Shown here: positions 30,598 through 41,681 of the stretch, piece after piece | Position numbering within the stretch: position 1 is the first letter of the stretch | Layout of the letters: the number at the start of each line of letters is the position of its first letter | Source: Thermoproteota archaeon | GTDB taxonomy: Archaea > Korarchaeota > Korarchaeia > Korarchaeales > Korarchaeaceae | DNA length: 64,000 nt | Direction: 5' to 3' | Assembly: GCA_026986575.1 (NCBI GenBank) | Contig: JALSOH010000006.1 | Coordinates: forward strand, 310,001-374,000 | Notes under the pieces: model-generated | Told to the model about the DNA's origin: nothing | What the model saw: only the letters and a program-made list of their open reading frames with translations | The model's database searches: none | Program-made: the position numbers and the translations under genes

Positions 30598-31974
30598 TTA
30601 CCTCTTGTACCAGTTCTCGGCTGGGTATATTGGGCTAGCCTGAGCCGCCTCCGGCGGATAAACTATCTTCTTCTCACCGGCCTGCCACTGCACGACCACC
30701 ATCTGGTGGCCCACCTGCAGTCCGGTGGCTGGATCTATCTTGAGCCTTCCGAAGAAGGTCATCATGTCCACTTTGTTGAAGGCCGCCCTGACGGCGTCAG
30801 AGTCTAGGCTCCCAGCGACTTCTATCGCCCTAGCTAGGTGCAGTATGGCGGCAGTAGCCTCAGCAGCATGGTAGTCCGGCATGCCTCCTCCAGAGATCTC
30901 CTTGTACATCTGTATGTACTCCTCATTGGTGGGCCCGAACCACTCTATTCCGAGCTTCTTGGCAGCCTCAGGACTGTACTTGACTCCTATCTCCCACTGG
31001 GCAGGATACATCACGCCATTGGCTGCTTCTTTCAACTGTTCCTTGAATTGAGCTAACGCGGGTGCTACTATGATGCCTATACCCTTCAGCTTCCATCCGA
31101 GCTGCCAGGCCTGCTGCACTAGCGCAGTTCCATCGGCGAAGTGACCACCGCCGAGGAGTACATCAGCGCCAGCGGCCATGGCTTCGTTTATTATGGATCC
31201 GAACTCGGTGGCTCCCTTCTCATAGGGCTTCTCGTAGACTAACTTGAGGCCTTTCTTTTGAATTTCATCCTTAGCTCCCTTGGCTACGGTTGCGGCAAAT
31301 GCAGCATTCTCATATATTAGAGCTATCTTGGCATTCGGATCCTTCTCGGCTATGAGATCGACCACGCTCCTCAGGTAGGTGGTAGCGGGACTCAAGGTCT
31401 GTACCACGTACTTGTAACCCTGTTGGAAGATGGAGTCGCTCGCACCTCCGTGGCTTACCATGACTATCTTGTTCTGCTCTGCAACTGGAGCGGCAGCCTT
31501 AGTCAGACCGGATGAGTACGGGGCTAGCAGGAAGTTCACCTTATCCTCAGTTATCAGCTTACTGTAGAGCTCCGGTACTCTCTGGCTGCTGCTTTCGTCG
31601 TCATAGTACTTCAGTTCAACCTTGTAAACCTTGTCTCCAACCTTTATTCCTCCATGCACCTCGTTCAGCCACTTTATAGCGACCTTAAATCCGTTCAGAG
31701 CGTACTCTCCCTCATGGGCGAATTTGCCCTTCAGGGAGATCGTGGTACCTATGTAGATAGTGCCAGCGAATCCCATTGGTTTCTGAGTGGTGGTTGGGGT
31801 GGTGGCCTGGGCTGCAGGGGTAATTGTCTTGGTGACCGTGACAACCTTGCTTTTGGTGACAGTAGTTGTGACCACCTGTCCGGGTGAAGACATCGCGATT
31901 GCGGCGCCCACGATAAGGCCTATTACTAAGAACGCTATCGCGGTCACATACTTGGAAACTCCATACCTCTTCAT
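30598..31974 (-). CDS. livK: LivK-like periplasmic (pseudoperiplasmic) substrate-binding protein
   Basis: Type I periplasmic-binding-fold protein of about 458 residues, anchored by an N-terminal hydrophobic span (VTAIAFLVIGLIVGAAIAM) and a Thr-rich linker (ATTPTTTQKP), the usual archaeal surface tether. Mature part begins IYIGTTISLKGKFAHEGEYALNGFKVAIKWLNE, then DDESSSQRVPELYSKLI and AALIYEN-like strands, typical of LivJ/LivK. ATG at 31974 with GGGAGGTACTT upstream is chosen over GTG 31995. TATA at 32041-32050 on the minus strand. Ligand may be a branched-chain amino acid, amide or urea; not decidable by eye. Confidence 0.9.
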   Translation of the reverse strand: MKRYGVSKYVTAIAFLVIGLIVGAAIAMSSPGQVVTTTVTKSKVVTVTKTITPAAQATTPTTTQKPMGFAGTIYIGTTISLKGKFAHEGEYALNGFKVAIKWLNEVHGGIKVGDKVYKVELKYYDDESSSQRVPELYSKLITEDKVNFLLAPYSSGLTKAAAPVAEQNKIVMVSHGGASDSIFQQGYKYVVQTLSPATTYLRSVVDLIAEKDPNAKIALIYENAAFAATVAKGAKDEIQKKGLKLVYEKPYEKGATEFGSIINEAMAAGADVLLGGGHFADGTALVQQAWQLGWKLKGIGIIVAPALAQFKEQLKEAANGVMYPAQWEIGVKYSPEAAKKLGIEWFGPTNEEYIQMYKEISGGGMPDYHAAEATAAILHLARAIEVAGSLDSDAVRAAFNKVDMMTFFGRLKIDPATGLQVGHQMVVVQWQAGEKKIVYPPEAAQASPIYPAENWYKR

Positions 31975-31995
31975 GGGAAGTACCTCCCTTTTCAC

Positions 31996-32329
31996 ACAAG
32001 ACGTGCGGGAAGGGTGCTATTACGTGCTCTGGAACGCTTACTTATAAATACTGCCTTATCGTGAACATTAATTAAGATGATTAACTCGTTCTTTTGTAAG
32101 AAAAAATAACATTTCTACTCATTCAATTAAAAACTCTTAATTTCCCAGTTGCACAATACCGGTTGTCAAGCCTCACTAAACCTGCCGTCAACCGGCTTAT
32201 TTCCTAGGAGCGAGATGAAGTATTTTACCTCATTGAGACCAGTATAATAGAACACTTTAAAGAATGATCATACGTGATCCCCACCAACGCTTAATAGAAT
32301 CTATACGCATCACGGGCTGGTAGGCTGCC
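31996..32329. promoter_or_regulatory. divergent regulatory region livK / manC
   Basis: About 330 bases without a gene. TATTTATAAG (minus strand, 32041-32050) is the likely livK TATA box, and CTTAATAG (32288-32296) the likely manC box. An inverted repeat CCGGTTG / CAACCGG (32159-32165, 32189-32195, 23 bases apart) and the AT-rich stretch 32090-32150 could bind regulators. No convincing small ORF or RNA gene was found in it. Confidence 0.5.
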
Positions 32330-33697
32330 ATGAAGATAGCTATGATCTTGGCTGGTGGTTTCGGAACTAGACTCTGGCCGCTCAGCCGGAAAGAATATCC
32401 AAAACAGTTTGCTAAGGTTCTAGGTGATCTTTCCACCTATCAGCAGGCCCTCAAACGGGCCACCATCGTGGCCGATGATGTAATGATAGTCACGTCTGAG
32501 ATGTACAAGTATCAAGTGATAGGTCAGGCTAGGGAGATGGACATAGATCTGGACGAGGAGAAGGTCATTTTAGAGCCTGATAGGAAGGATACGGCGCCCG
32601 CTATCTACTACGGACTCATGAGAGCTATGGACCTGTTCGGCTCCTCCATCGATGTGACGGTCTTCCCGTCAGATCACATGATCCTGAATGAGTCGGAGTT
32701 GTTTAGAGCACTCTCTTCGTCCCTCAAGTCCGCGGAGCATGGAAGGATATCCCTCATCTCCGTTCCTCCATCGAAGCCCGAACCCGGGTTCGGTTACATA
32801 AAAGCTGGGAGGGAACTCGATGAGGGAGTTTACGAGGTAGAGAAGTTCGTCGAGAAGCCAGGGGTTGAGCGAGCGAAGGAGATGTTGAAGGAGGGGAACT
32901 GGTTCTGGAGCACCATGATCATGTCTTTCAAAGCCCATATCATGGTGAAGGTCATTGAAGAGAATCTACCTGGGGTTTCGGAGCCCTTCAAAAGATTTGA
33001 TGATCCAAAGGAAGCATACAGGAACGTTCAGAAGGTAGATGTTAGCTCGGGCGCGCTGGCCAAGGTGCCGCACCTGCTATCCATCGTTCCCACTAAGAAT
33101 TTAGGATGGAGCGACCTAGGAAGCTTTGAGTCGATATACGAACTTCTTGATAAGGATGACAAGGGAAACGCCATAAACGGACGTGTGAAGCATGCTAGAT
33201 CTGATGGAAATCTGGTACTGTCGAAGAGATTGGTTGCCTTGGTCGGAGTCCGGGACATGATTGTGGTGGACGACGAGGACGCCATTCTCGTAATGCCCAA
33301 GGGAAGAGGCCAAGAGCTCAGGGAACTCGTCGAAGCCATGCTCAAGGAGAATGTGCCTGAGGTGCTGAGACACAGAGTGACCTACGAGCCATGGGGAACT
33401 AAGACGACTCTCCTCAGGGGGGAGGGTTATGAGGTGAGCAGGCTGAGGATTTATCCGGGGAAGGGGTTCGGACCTAGAAAGCACTATCACAGGAGCATCT
33501 ACTGGCAGGTGCTCACCGGAACTGCCAGAGTCATGGTCAACGGGGAGAAGAGGATAATAACAAGGGGAAAGGGAGCAGAGGTACCTGTGGGGTACTCGTA
33601 CACGCTGGAGAATCCTGGGAAGATCCCCTTAGACATAATAGAGATTGCCACAGGAGAGTACTTGGGGAGCGACGACGTGGACGAATCAGGTTTTTAA
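32330..33697 (+). CDS. manC: mannose-1-phosphate guanylyltransferase / mannose-6-phosphate isomerase
   Basis: Bifunctional-type enzyme of 455 residues that makes GDP-mannose and may isomerise fructose-6-phosphate. The nucleotidyltransferase domain (1 to about 285) begins MILAGGFGTRLWPLSRKEYPKQF with the GGxGxRLWPxSR loop; PSDHMI, EPGFGYIK and EKFVEKP follow. The C-terminal cupin domain (about 340-455) has KGFGPRKHYHRSIYWQVLTGTARV with metal-binding histidines. GDP-mannose would feed the Dpm1-like and PMT genes at 6.5-10.3 kb. Own promoter. Confidence 0.93.
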   Translation: MKIAMILAGGFGTRLWPLSRKEYPKQFAKVLGDLSTYQQALKRATIVADDVMIVTSEMYKYQVIGQAREMDIDLDEEKVILEPDRKDTAPAIYYGLMRAMDLFGSSIDVTVFPSDHMILNESELFRALSSSLKSAEHGRISLISVPPSKPEPGFGYIKAGRELDEGVYEVEKFVEKPGVERAKEMLKEGNWFWSTMIMSFKAHIMVKVIEENLPGVSEPFKRFDDPKEAYRNVQKVDVSSGALAKVPHLLSIVPTKNLGWSDLGSFESIYELLDKDDKGNAINGRVKHARSDGNLVLSKRLVALVGVRDMIVVDDEDAILVMPKGRGQELRELVEAMLKENVPEVLRHRVTYEPWGTKTTLLRGEGYEVSRLRIYPGKGFGPRKHYHRSIYWQVLTGTARVMVNGEKRIITRGKGAEVPVGYSYTLENPGKIPLDIIEIATGEYLGSDDVDESGF

Positions 33698-33721
33698 CCT
33701 TGACTTTGGGGAAGAGGAGGA

Positions 33722-34924
33722 ATGGCCTCAGAGGATGAGCCAAGGAACGTAAGGGATATCTTGGTAGAGATGAAGGATGCATCTGAGTTCGCCTTGAGCC
33801 TCGCATACGCCTCTCTAATGTACCAAGACAGGGAGTTGGCTGAGGAGGTCTTGGGTCTGGAATCTGAGCTCGATGAACTGAGATATAACCTCTTCAAGAC
33901 GACGATCGTCGCCGGCAGATCTCCTAAGGAGGCTGAGGAGCTCGCTGCCCTGTTGGATATAGGCATAGCTGTGGACGAGATATCGGATGCAATGGCTGAC
34001 CTTGTGAGACTGGTCCTCAAAGGATATCCCGTCCATCCCGCCTTAAGCTGGATGCTCTACACCGCAGAGGAGATCATAGGACTCGTGAGGATCGAGGAAG
34101 CGTCTCCTTTAATATCCATGAGGGGAGAGGACCTGTACGATCCCGCGAACATGGCCGGCTGCGAGGTACTCGCTGTCAAGAAGAAGGGAAGATGGATATT
34201 TGATGTTCCTCCCGACTTGGAGCTTGAAGTAGGGGACCTACTTCTGCTGGAAGGCACAAAGGACAGCATAGAGACGGCTAGGGCTTTGGCTCGGGGAGAG
34301 AACTCCAAGCCTGTGGTACCAGAGAAACCATTGGAGAAGGTCGATGAGGCCTCTAAAGAGATAGCTGAGAGGCTGAACAGTATGAAAAGCCTATCGGAAC
34401 TCGCAATATATCTCGCCTATGCCTCCATCCTCTATAACAATCCGGCTATGGCTTCTGAAGTATCTAGGCTGGAAGACGAGCTCGATGAACTGGAAGACGA
34501 GCTCTTCGCTAAGGTGATCACGGACCTCCTCCCTAGCTCGCGGCCCGAGGAAGTTATACCACTGATAAGGGCAGCATCAGCATCTGAAAGGTTGGGAGAT
34601 GCGGCCTCTAGGATGGCCCTAATAGTGGAGAGAGGAGTTCCAGCTCATCCGGTCTTGGAGATCGTAGTGGAGGAAAGCGAGGATACTGTGGTGAGGGTAG
34701 CACTGAGGGAGGACAGCGAGGCCGTGGGATGGAAGATAGGGGATCTAGACCTAGAGGAGAAGACAGGCATGTGGATACTTGCGATAAAGAGGGGAGTTAG
34801 GTGGATATACGCACCTAAGGACGAGGAGATCCTAAGAGAGGGCGATATCCTAATCCTGACCGGCCCGAAAGAGGGTGTGGAGGACGCAATAAAAGTGTTA
34901 GGAGGGGAACTGCTGGAGGATTGA
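33722..34924 (+). CDS. tandem PhoU-TrkA_C domain protein
   Basis: 400 residues made of two similar halves (about 1-195 and 205-400). Each half has a PhoU-like helical part (SEFALSLAYASLMYQDRELAEEV and SELAIYLAYASILYNNPAMASEV align) followed by a TrkA_C/RCK_C ligand-binding domain (CEVLAVKKKGRWIFDVPPDLELEVGDLLLLEG and TGMWILAIKRGVRWIYAPKDEEILREGDILILTG). Such proteins are cytoplasmic regulators of K+ or other ion transport, TrkA_C often binding c-di-AMP or nucleotides. The internal duplication would make a pseudo-dimer. No channel gene is adjacent. GGGGAAGAGGAGG precedes the ATG. Confidence 0.85.
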   Translation: MASEDEPRNVRDILVEMKDASEFALSLAYASLMYQDRELAEEVLGLESELDELRYNLFKTTIVAGRSPKEAEELAALLDIGIAVDEISDAMADLVRLVLKGYPVHPALSWMLYTAEEIIGLVRIEEASPLISMRGEDLYDPANMAGCEVLAVKKKGRWIFDVPPDLELEVGDLLLLEGTKDSIETARALARGENSKPVVPEKPLEKVDEASKEIAERLNSMKSLSELAIYLAYASILYNNPAMASEVSRLEDELDELEDELFAKVITDLLPSSRPEEVIPLIRAASASERLGDAASRMALIVERGVPAHPVLEIVVEESEDTVVRVALREDSEAVGWKIGDLDLEEKTGMWILAIKRGVRWIYAPKDEEILREGDILILTGPKEGVEDAIKVLGGELLED

Positions 34925-34936
34925 AGATCAGATTCC

Positions 34937-35818
34937 CTAGGAGCCCTTTTTCTTTCTTATCTCCTCTATCAGCCTAGGGACCACCTCATAAAGATCCGCC
35001 ACAACAAAGTAGTCGCTCACCTCTGATATGGGAGCATCAGGATCTGTATTTACCGATATGACCGTTTCTGCGTCTCTGAAACCGACCACATGCTGTATCT
35101 GGCCAGAGATACCCAAAGCTAGGTAGATCCTCGGCTTCACTCTCACACCGGTCATTCCAACGTGCCTCTCCTCCGGCAGCCACTTAAAGTCCGCAGAGAT
35201 GGGCCTGGTGCACGCGATCTCCGCGCCTAGAAGGGATGCTAACTCCCTTATCATCTCTAGATCTTCCTTCTTCTTGAGGCCCCTGCCAACGGACACGATT
35301 ATCTCAGCCTTTGAGAGGTCGACCTCCGCCTCCCTCTCCCTCCTCTCGAGTAAATTGATCCTCGGGGAACAATCTACCTTCAGCTCCTCTACTGCCAAGG
35401 GGTCTCCACCCTCGGAAATAGGCTCAAATGCATCTAGGTCCACAGTGATGACGGCAGGGAGAGGAACCTTCAGCTTCTCAATGCCTCTCCCGCTGAACAC
35501 CATCCTCGATATTACCAACTGACCACTTAGCTCGAGCTCTTGGGCATCTGAAAGGTAAGAAATCCTTTTGCGAGCTGCTACCCTAGCTCCTATCTCCTTG
35601 AAGTCCCTCGTTGAGGGAAGAAGCATCAGGTCGAATTCCCTTTCACTCAAGGCGCTGGTCCAGCAGTCGTTAAGAGTCAGATCAGCAACTACAAGCTTGT
35701 CAACTGGTACAGAGACCCTGTCAGTACTTACAGCCTCAATGACCTCGGGGGACAGGGACTTAGCGGCACTAACCAGCTTGGGCAAATTGGACGGGTCGGA
35801 GGCCACAATTACCTTCAT
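34937..35818 (-). CDS. etfA: electron transfer flavoprotein alpha subunit
   Basis: EtfA/FixB of 293 residues. The C-terminal FAD-binding domain shows SVGRGLKKKEDLEMI, ACTRPISADFKWLPEERHVGMTG, IYLALGISGQIQHVVGFRDAETVISVNTDPDAPI, the hallmark FAD signature. It starts at the stop of etfB (1-base overlap). No ETF-quinone oxidoreductase or acyl-CoA dehydrogenase is next to it. Could serve acyl-CoA oxidation or electron bifurcation; the bifurcating type cannot be decided by eye. Confidence 0.95.
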   Translation of the reverse strand: MKVIVASDPSNLPKLVSAAKSLSPEVIEAVSTDRVSVPVDKLVVADLTLNDCWTSALSEREFDLMLLPSTRDFKEIGARVAARKRISYLSDAQELELSGQLVISRMVFSGRGIEKLKVPLPAVITVDLDAFEPISEGGDPLAVEELKVDCSPRINLLERREREAEVDLSKAEIIVSVGRGLKKKEDLEMIRELASLLGAEIACTRPISADFKWLPEERHVGMTGVRVKPRIYLALGISGQIQHVVGFRDAETVISVNTDPDAPISEVSDYFVVADLYEVVPRLIEEIRKKKGS

Positions 35819-36585
35819 CAGATCACCCCCTTCTCCTCTAGGACTTTCACTATTCTATCTACCACCTCGTCCACGCTTCCCTCGATCTTCTCCTTCTTCC
35901 TCTCCCTCACGTAAGCCTTAATCTCTACCAGCTCGATGGGTGGAAACTTTAGATCAAGTTCGGAGGCATCTACCGAGCTCCTCTCCTTCTTGCTGGCCTT
36001 CATTATCTGGAGGACCGTCGGGATCCTAGGCTCGTTGATCTCCGAAGTTACTGAGATGACCGCAGGGAGCGGAACTTCCGCGACCTCGAAGCCCCCTTCC
36101 AAGTATCTCTCAACAACTAACTTGTTCTCCTTCACCTCTAGCCTCCCCACGAATGTCGCCACCGGAAGGGATAGCATCTCGGCGATCATCGCTGGCAGGG
36201 CACAGCTGTACTGATCGGAGGAGCCTTCCCCGCACACCACGAGGTCGGGTTTGATCCCATCCACCTCCAGAGCTTTTACTATGGCTTGAGCTGTCCTGTA
36301 GGGGTTATGTCCTTTAACGGCATCTCCCTCCACGAGTAGAGCTCTATCTGCCCCCATAGCGAGGGCCTCCTTCAAGATAGCCTCATCGAAGGGCCCTGTA
36401 ACAACAACAGCCAGTGTAACTCTTCCACCAAGCTCCTCCTTTATCTTGACGGCCTCTTCGATCGCGTTCCTGTCTATATCACTTATCTTCACGGGGGCCT
36501 GATCCACTAGGAGGCGATCTCCCTCCGCAGGCATCTGGGTCTCATCGTAAACCAACTTGACGCATGCCACGACCTCCAAGGGCAT
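35818..36585 (-). CDS. etfB: electron transfer flavoprotein beta subunit
   Basis: EtfB/FixA of 255 residues: VACVKLVYDE at the N-terminus, ISDIDRNAIEEAVKIKEELGG, the AMGADRALLVEGD loop, VVCGEGSSDQYSCALPAMIAEML and LPAVISVTSEINEPRIPTVLQIMKA, all family features. ATG at 36585 lies 25 bases from the nearer of two tandem TATA boxes, so one transcript is leaderless and the other has a leader of about 24 bases. Forms a heterodimer with EtfA. Confidence 0.95.
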   Translation of the reverse strand: MPLEVVACVKLVYDETQMPAEGDRLLVDQAPVKISDIDRNAIEEAVKIKEELGGRVTLAVVVTGPFDEAILKEALAMGADRALLVEGDAVKGHNPYRTAQAIVKALEVDGIKPDLVVCGEGSSDQYSCALPAMIAEMLSLPVATFVGRLEVKENKLVVERYLEGGFEVAEVPLPAVISVTSEINEPRIPTVLQIMKASKKERSSVDASELDLKFPPIELVEIKAYVRERKKEKIEGSVDEVVDRIVKVLEEKGVI

Positions 36586-36603
36586 CCCCGAACTCCAGCT
36601 GGG

Positions 36604-36650
36604 TTTATTTTTTAAACATAAGATAGTTTATTTTTTTAAACATAAGATAG
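36604..36650 (-). promoter_or_regulatory. tandemly duplicated TATA promoter of etfBA
   Basis: Two direct copies, 36604-36626 and 36627-36650, each containing (minus strand) CTATCTTATG then TTTAAAAAATAAA, differing by one A. The nearer box centre is 25 bases from the etfB ATG; the farther would start transcription about 24 bases upstream. Confidence 0.75.
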
Positions 36651-36673
36651 GGTGAGATCTTTAATCGAATGGT

Positions 36674-37675
36674 TCAGGAGGGAAGGACCCTCCACAACTC
36701 ATCCATCACCGGCTCACTGACATCCTCCACCATACCGTTGGTTCTAACGAGCCTCATCCCTTCCTCTCTCTCCGTTAACCTGCCTATTATGGAGGCCTCT
36801 ACTCCTCCCCTCCTGAGCTCACTGACCAGCTTGTCTGCCTTCTCTTCGCTCACGGATATGAGGAGGCTCCCAGAGCTTATCAACCTCAAAGGATCTACCT
36901 CCAGCGCTTCGCACACAGCGAGCGTTTCTTCCCTCAGGGGTATGCTCTCCTCATATATTACGAACCCGTTTCCTGAGGCCAGAGCCATCTCTTGGACTCC
37001 CCCGATCAGTCCACCCTCTGTAGGATCGTGCATCGCCCTAGCAAAGTTGGCAGCTAACATGGCATCCCTCACAACGCTTATCTCCCTTATGAACCGAGAT
37101 GCTCTGTCTAGAATATGGGAATCCACGCCCTTCTCCTCTAGGAGATCTCTCAGCTCGGTAGCTAGGATGGCGGTCCCTTCCAATGCAGCGGCTTTGGTCA
37201 GGACGAGGGAGTCGCCCTCCTTGGCATCCCTTGTGTTGAGAACAATCCCGCCGGTTCCCATGGCCGTAGTCACCACTATGTTAAATGGAAGCCCGGGGGT
37301 GATTTCTGTATGGCCTCCGATCACCACGGCACCTATCTCCCTAGCCGCTTCCCCTACCTGATCTACTAGCTCAGAGATCTCGCTATCATTCACGCCATCC
37401 CTGAAGAGCAGAACTATGAGCAGCCACTTAGGCCTCAGACCTCTCGTCGCTATGTCGTTGGATGCCACATACACAGAGAGCCAGCCAGCTAGCTTACCGC
37501 CTCCTGTCACAGGATCTGAGTGTACAGCCAGCAGAGGTTCTTTCACCTCAAGTATAGCAGCATCTTCTCCCAAGGAAGGGCCTAGCAGGACCCCGTCACC
37601 TTCGATCGGTAGTTTCCCTACGATGCTTCTGAAAAGGAAGTCTGGGGGGAGTTTTCCCCTATGTTTCACAACCAT
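36674..37675 (-). CDS. AIR synthase-related ATP-binding protein (HypE/ThiL-like)
   Basis: 333 residues of the PurM superfamily, like HypE and ThiL. N-terminal ATP-binding part has GPSLGEDAAILEV and SVYVASNDIATRGLRPKWLL, then VVIGGHTEITPG; the C-terminal half has MHDPTEGGLIGGVQEMA and LISSGSLLISV. It lacks the C-terminal cysteine tail that HypE uses to make cyanide, so it is not a classical HypE. Together with the overlapping ECF S-component gene it could serve a vitamin or cofactor phosphate step; this is inference. GTG/ATG start region overlaps the upstream gene by 10 bases. Confidence 0.8.
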   Translation of the reverse strand: MVVKHRGKLPPDFLFRSIVGKLPIEGDGVLLGPSLGEDAAILEVKEPLLAVHSDPVTGGGKLAGWLSVYVASNDIATRGLRPKWLLIVLLFRDGVNDSEISELVDQVGEAAREIGAVVIGGHTEITPGLPFNIVVTTAMGTGGIVLNTRDAKEGDSLVLTKAAALEGTAILATELRDLLEEKGVDSHILDRASRFIREISVVRDAMLAANFARAMHDPTEGGLIGGVQEMALASGNGFVIYEESIPLREETLAVCEALEVDPLRLISSGSLLISVSEEKADKLVSELRRGGVEASIIGRLTEREEGMRLVRTNGMVEDVSEPVMDELWRVLPS

Positions 37676-38205
37676 TCCCCTAACGCCCTCCTGATGACGG
37701 GGGCGAGCAGGTAGGAGAAAACTATTCCCGATACTGCTTGGAATGTGTTACCTGGCACCTCCTGAAGGGCTCCTCCCAAGCCGTAGAGGTACCATTCCAC
37801 TACAAAGTAACCAGCTACCATCTCAGCGCCAGCAACTGCTAAGATGAGCAACGAAGTCACCTTGCCCTTCCCCTTGGCAATGCCCGCTAGGAATCCCTCT
37901 ACACCCTTTATCACCAAAGTAAACGGTGCCCAGTGACCGTATCCACTCAACAGGTCCGCTAAGGCCGAGCCTATTCCGCCCGAGAGGGATCCCACCACGG
38001 GTCCGAAAAGGATCCCCGAGAGCATTACGATGGTATCTCCTAGGTTAATGTAACCTTGAGTCGCTGGTGTGGGGACTTGGATCACCATCGTGGCTACTGC
38101 CGCCAGAGCAGCCATGACACCAACGATTGCAACGCCCCTAGATGAAGCGATGCTCGGAGAGACCCTAGCACCGACCTCTTCCCCCATGGTCAAGTTCTCA
38201 CCCAA
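37666..38205 (-). CDS. ECF transporter S component (vitamin-type substrate binding)
   Basis: 179 residues with about six spans; GYINLGDTIVMLSGILFGPVVGSLSGGIGSALADLLSGYGHWAPFT is the typical ECF S-component pattern (ThiW/HmpT-like). The early AALAAVATMV helix matches the motif that contacts the T component. No energising EcfA/EcfT genes are adjacent, so a shared module must be elsewhere. ATG at 38205 is 24 bases from a GGTTTAACT box (38225-38233), thus probably leaderless. No riboswitch-like structure was seen in the short leader. Confidence 0.8.
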   Translation of the reverse strand: MGENLTMGEEVGARVSPSIASSRGVAIVGVMAALAAVATMVIQVPTPATQGYINLGDTIVMLSGILFGPVVGSLSGGIGSALADLLSGYGHWAPFTLVIKGVEGFLAGIAKGKGKVTSLLILAVAGAEMVAGYFVVEWYLYGLGGALQEVPGNTFQAVSGIVFSYLLAPVIRRALGEWL

Positions 38206-38224
38206 AGGGCCCGTTTCATGTTTC

Positions 38225-38296
38225 AGTTAAACCGGTTATTGAACGTTGTAGTTCTTCGGCACATCCAAATAAATGCTTAAATAATTCCTTATATAC
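38225..38296. promoter_or_regulatory. divergent promoters, ECF S component and ArsR-like regulator
   Basis: Minus-strand box GGTTTAACT (38225-38233) lies 24 bases before the S-component ATG. Plus-strand box CTTATATAC (38288-38296) lies 23 bases before the regulator ATG at 38315. Both transcripts should be leaderless. Confidence 0.6.
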
Positions 38297-38314
38297 TGAT
38301 TTACCGGATGGGAA

Positions 38315-38830
38315 ATGAGAGCCGAAGACATAATCGAGGCCCTATCAGGTGAGACTAGGAGGAGAATAGTGTCTATGCTAACAAGGAAACCTCTAACCCT
38401 TAAGGAGATAGCTGATATGCTAGGTATAACCCCACCTGCTGCCTTAAAACACATGAGAGAACTTGAATCCTTGGGTATAGTTGAATCTTACTCGGTCAAC
38501 ATGGGGCCTGGGAGGCCTAGGAAGTACTACAAGATATCACGTTCAATACGCCTAGTCGTGACTTTGACGGAAGACTCCCTCCAGATCAGGGCACTGGAGA
38601 TAGAGCCTACTTCAACCTCTCCATCTAAGGACATAAGGGAGAGATTCGACGAAATCAGATCAAGGCTGGAGAGTTTAGGCAACCTCAACTCCTTTAGCGA
38701 GACGGTGACGAGGACATCTAACTTGATACAAGATATAGATACCCTATTGCTGGAACTTGAGTCTGTAGAGTCTCATCTTCTCTGGATGAGGGAGGAGATC
38801 CTCCGGAATCTGAAGAGATTTTCACGCTGA
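38315..38830 (+). CDS. ArsR-type winged-helix transcriptional regulator
   Basis: 171 residues. The N-terminal ArsR/HTH_20 domain reads IIEALSGETRRRIVSMLTRKPLTLKEIADMLGITPPAALKHMRELESLGIVE with recognition helix and a wing containing GPGRPRKYYKIS. The C-terminal part is helical and acidic, probably for dimerisation. No metal-binding cysteines. Divergent from the ECF S component and upstream of hsp20, so either could be its target. Leaderless start by TATA spacing. Confidence 0.85.
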   Translation: MRAEDIIEALSGETRRRIVSMLTRKPLTLKEIADMLGITPPAALKHMRELESLGIVESYSVNMGPGRPRKYYKISRSIRLVVTLTEDSLQIRALEIEPTSTSPSKDIRERFDEIRSRLESLGNLNSFSETVTRTSNLIQDIDTLLLELESVESHLLWMREEILRNLKRFSR

Positions 38831-38841
38831 GTTTGGAAAAG

Positions 38842-38852
38842 TTTTTATATTA
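38842..38852 (+). promoter_or_regulatory. TATA box of hsp20
   Basis: TTTTTATATTA lies 34-44 bases before the ATG; transcription would begin near 38872 with a short leader holding AGGAGGT. Confidence 0.6.
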
Positions 38853-38885
38853 TTTTAACTCACTGGATAATAGGAGGTCGAGAGT

Positions 38886-41634
<2,749 letters not shown>

Positions 41635-41640
41635 CCACTC

Positions 41641-41646
41641 TTTTTT
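41641..41646 (+). terminator. T-tract terminator after cdc48
   Basis: Six T directly after the cdc48 stop, before the gap promoter. Confidence 0.4.
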
Positions 41647-41652
41647 AGGAAA

Positions 41653-41660
41653 CCTTTTTA
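41653..41660 (+). promoter_or_regulatory. TATA-like box of gap
   Basis: CCTTTTTA centred 25 bases before the gap ATG at 41682, compatible with a leaderless mRNA; weak consensus. Confidence 0.4.
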
Positions 41661-41681
41661 CTTTCCCCTTCAGGAAGCCTT

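Noticed and set aside
32159-32195. Inverted repeat CCGGTTG/CAACCGG as a terminator or RNA gene
   Set aside because: Seven base pairs around a 23-base loop with no T-tract; kept only as a possible protein site in the regulatory region.
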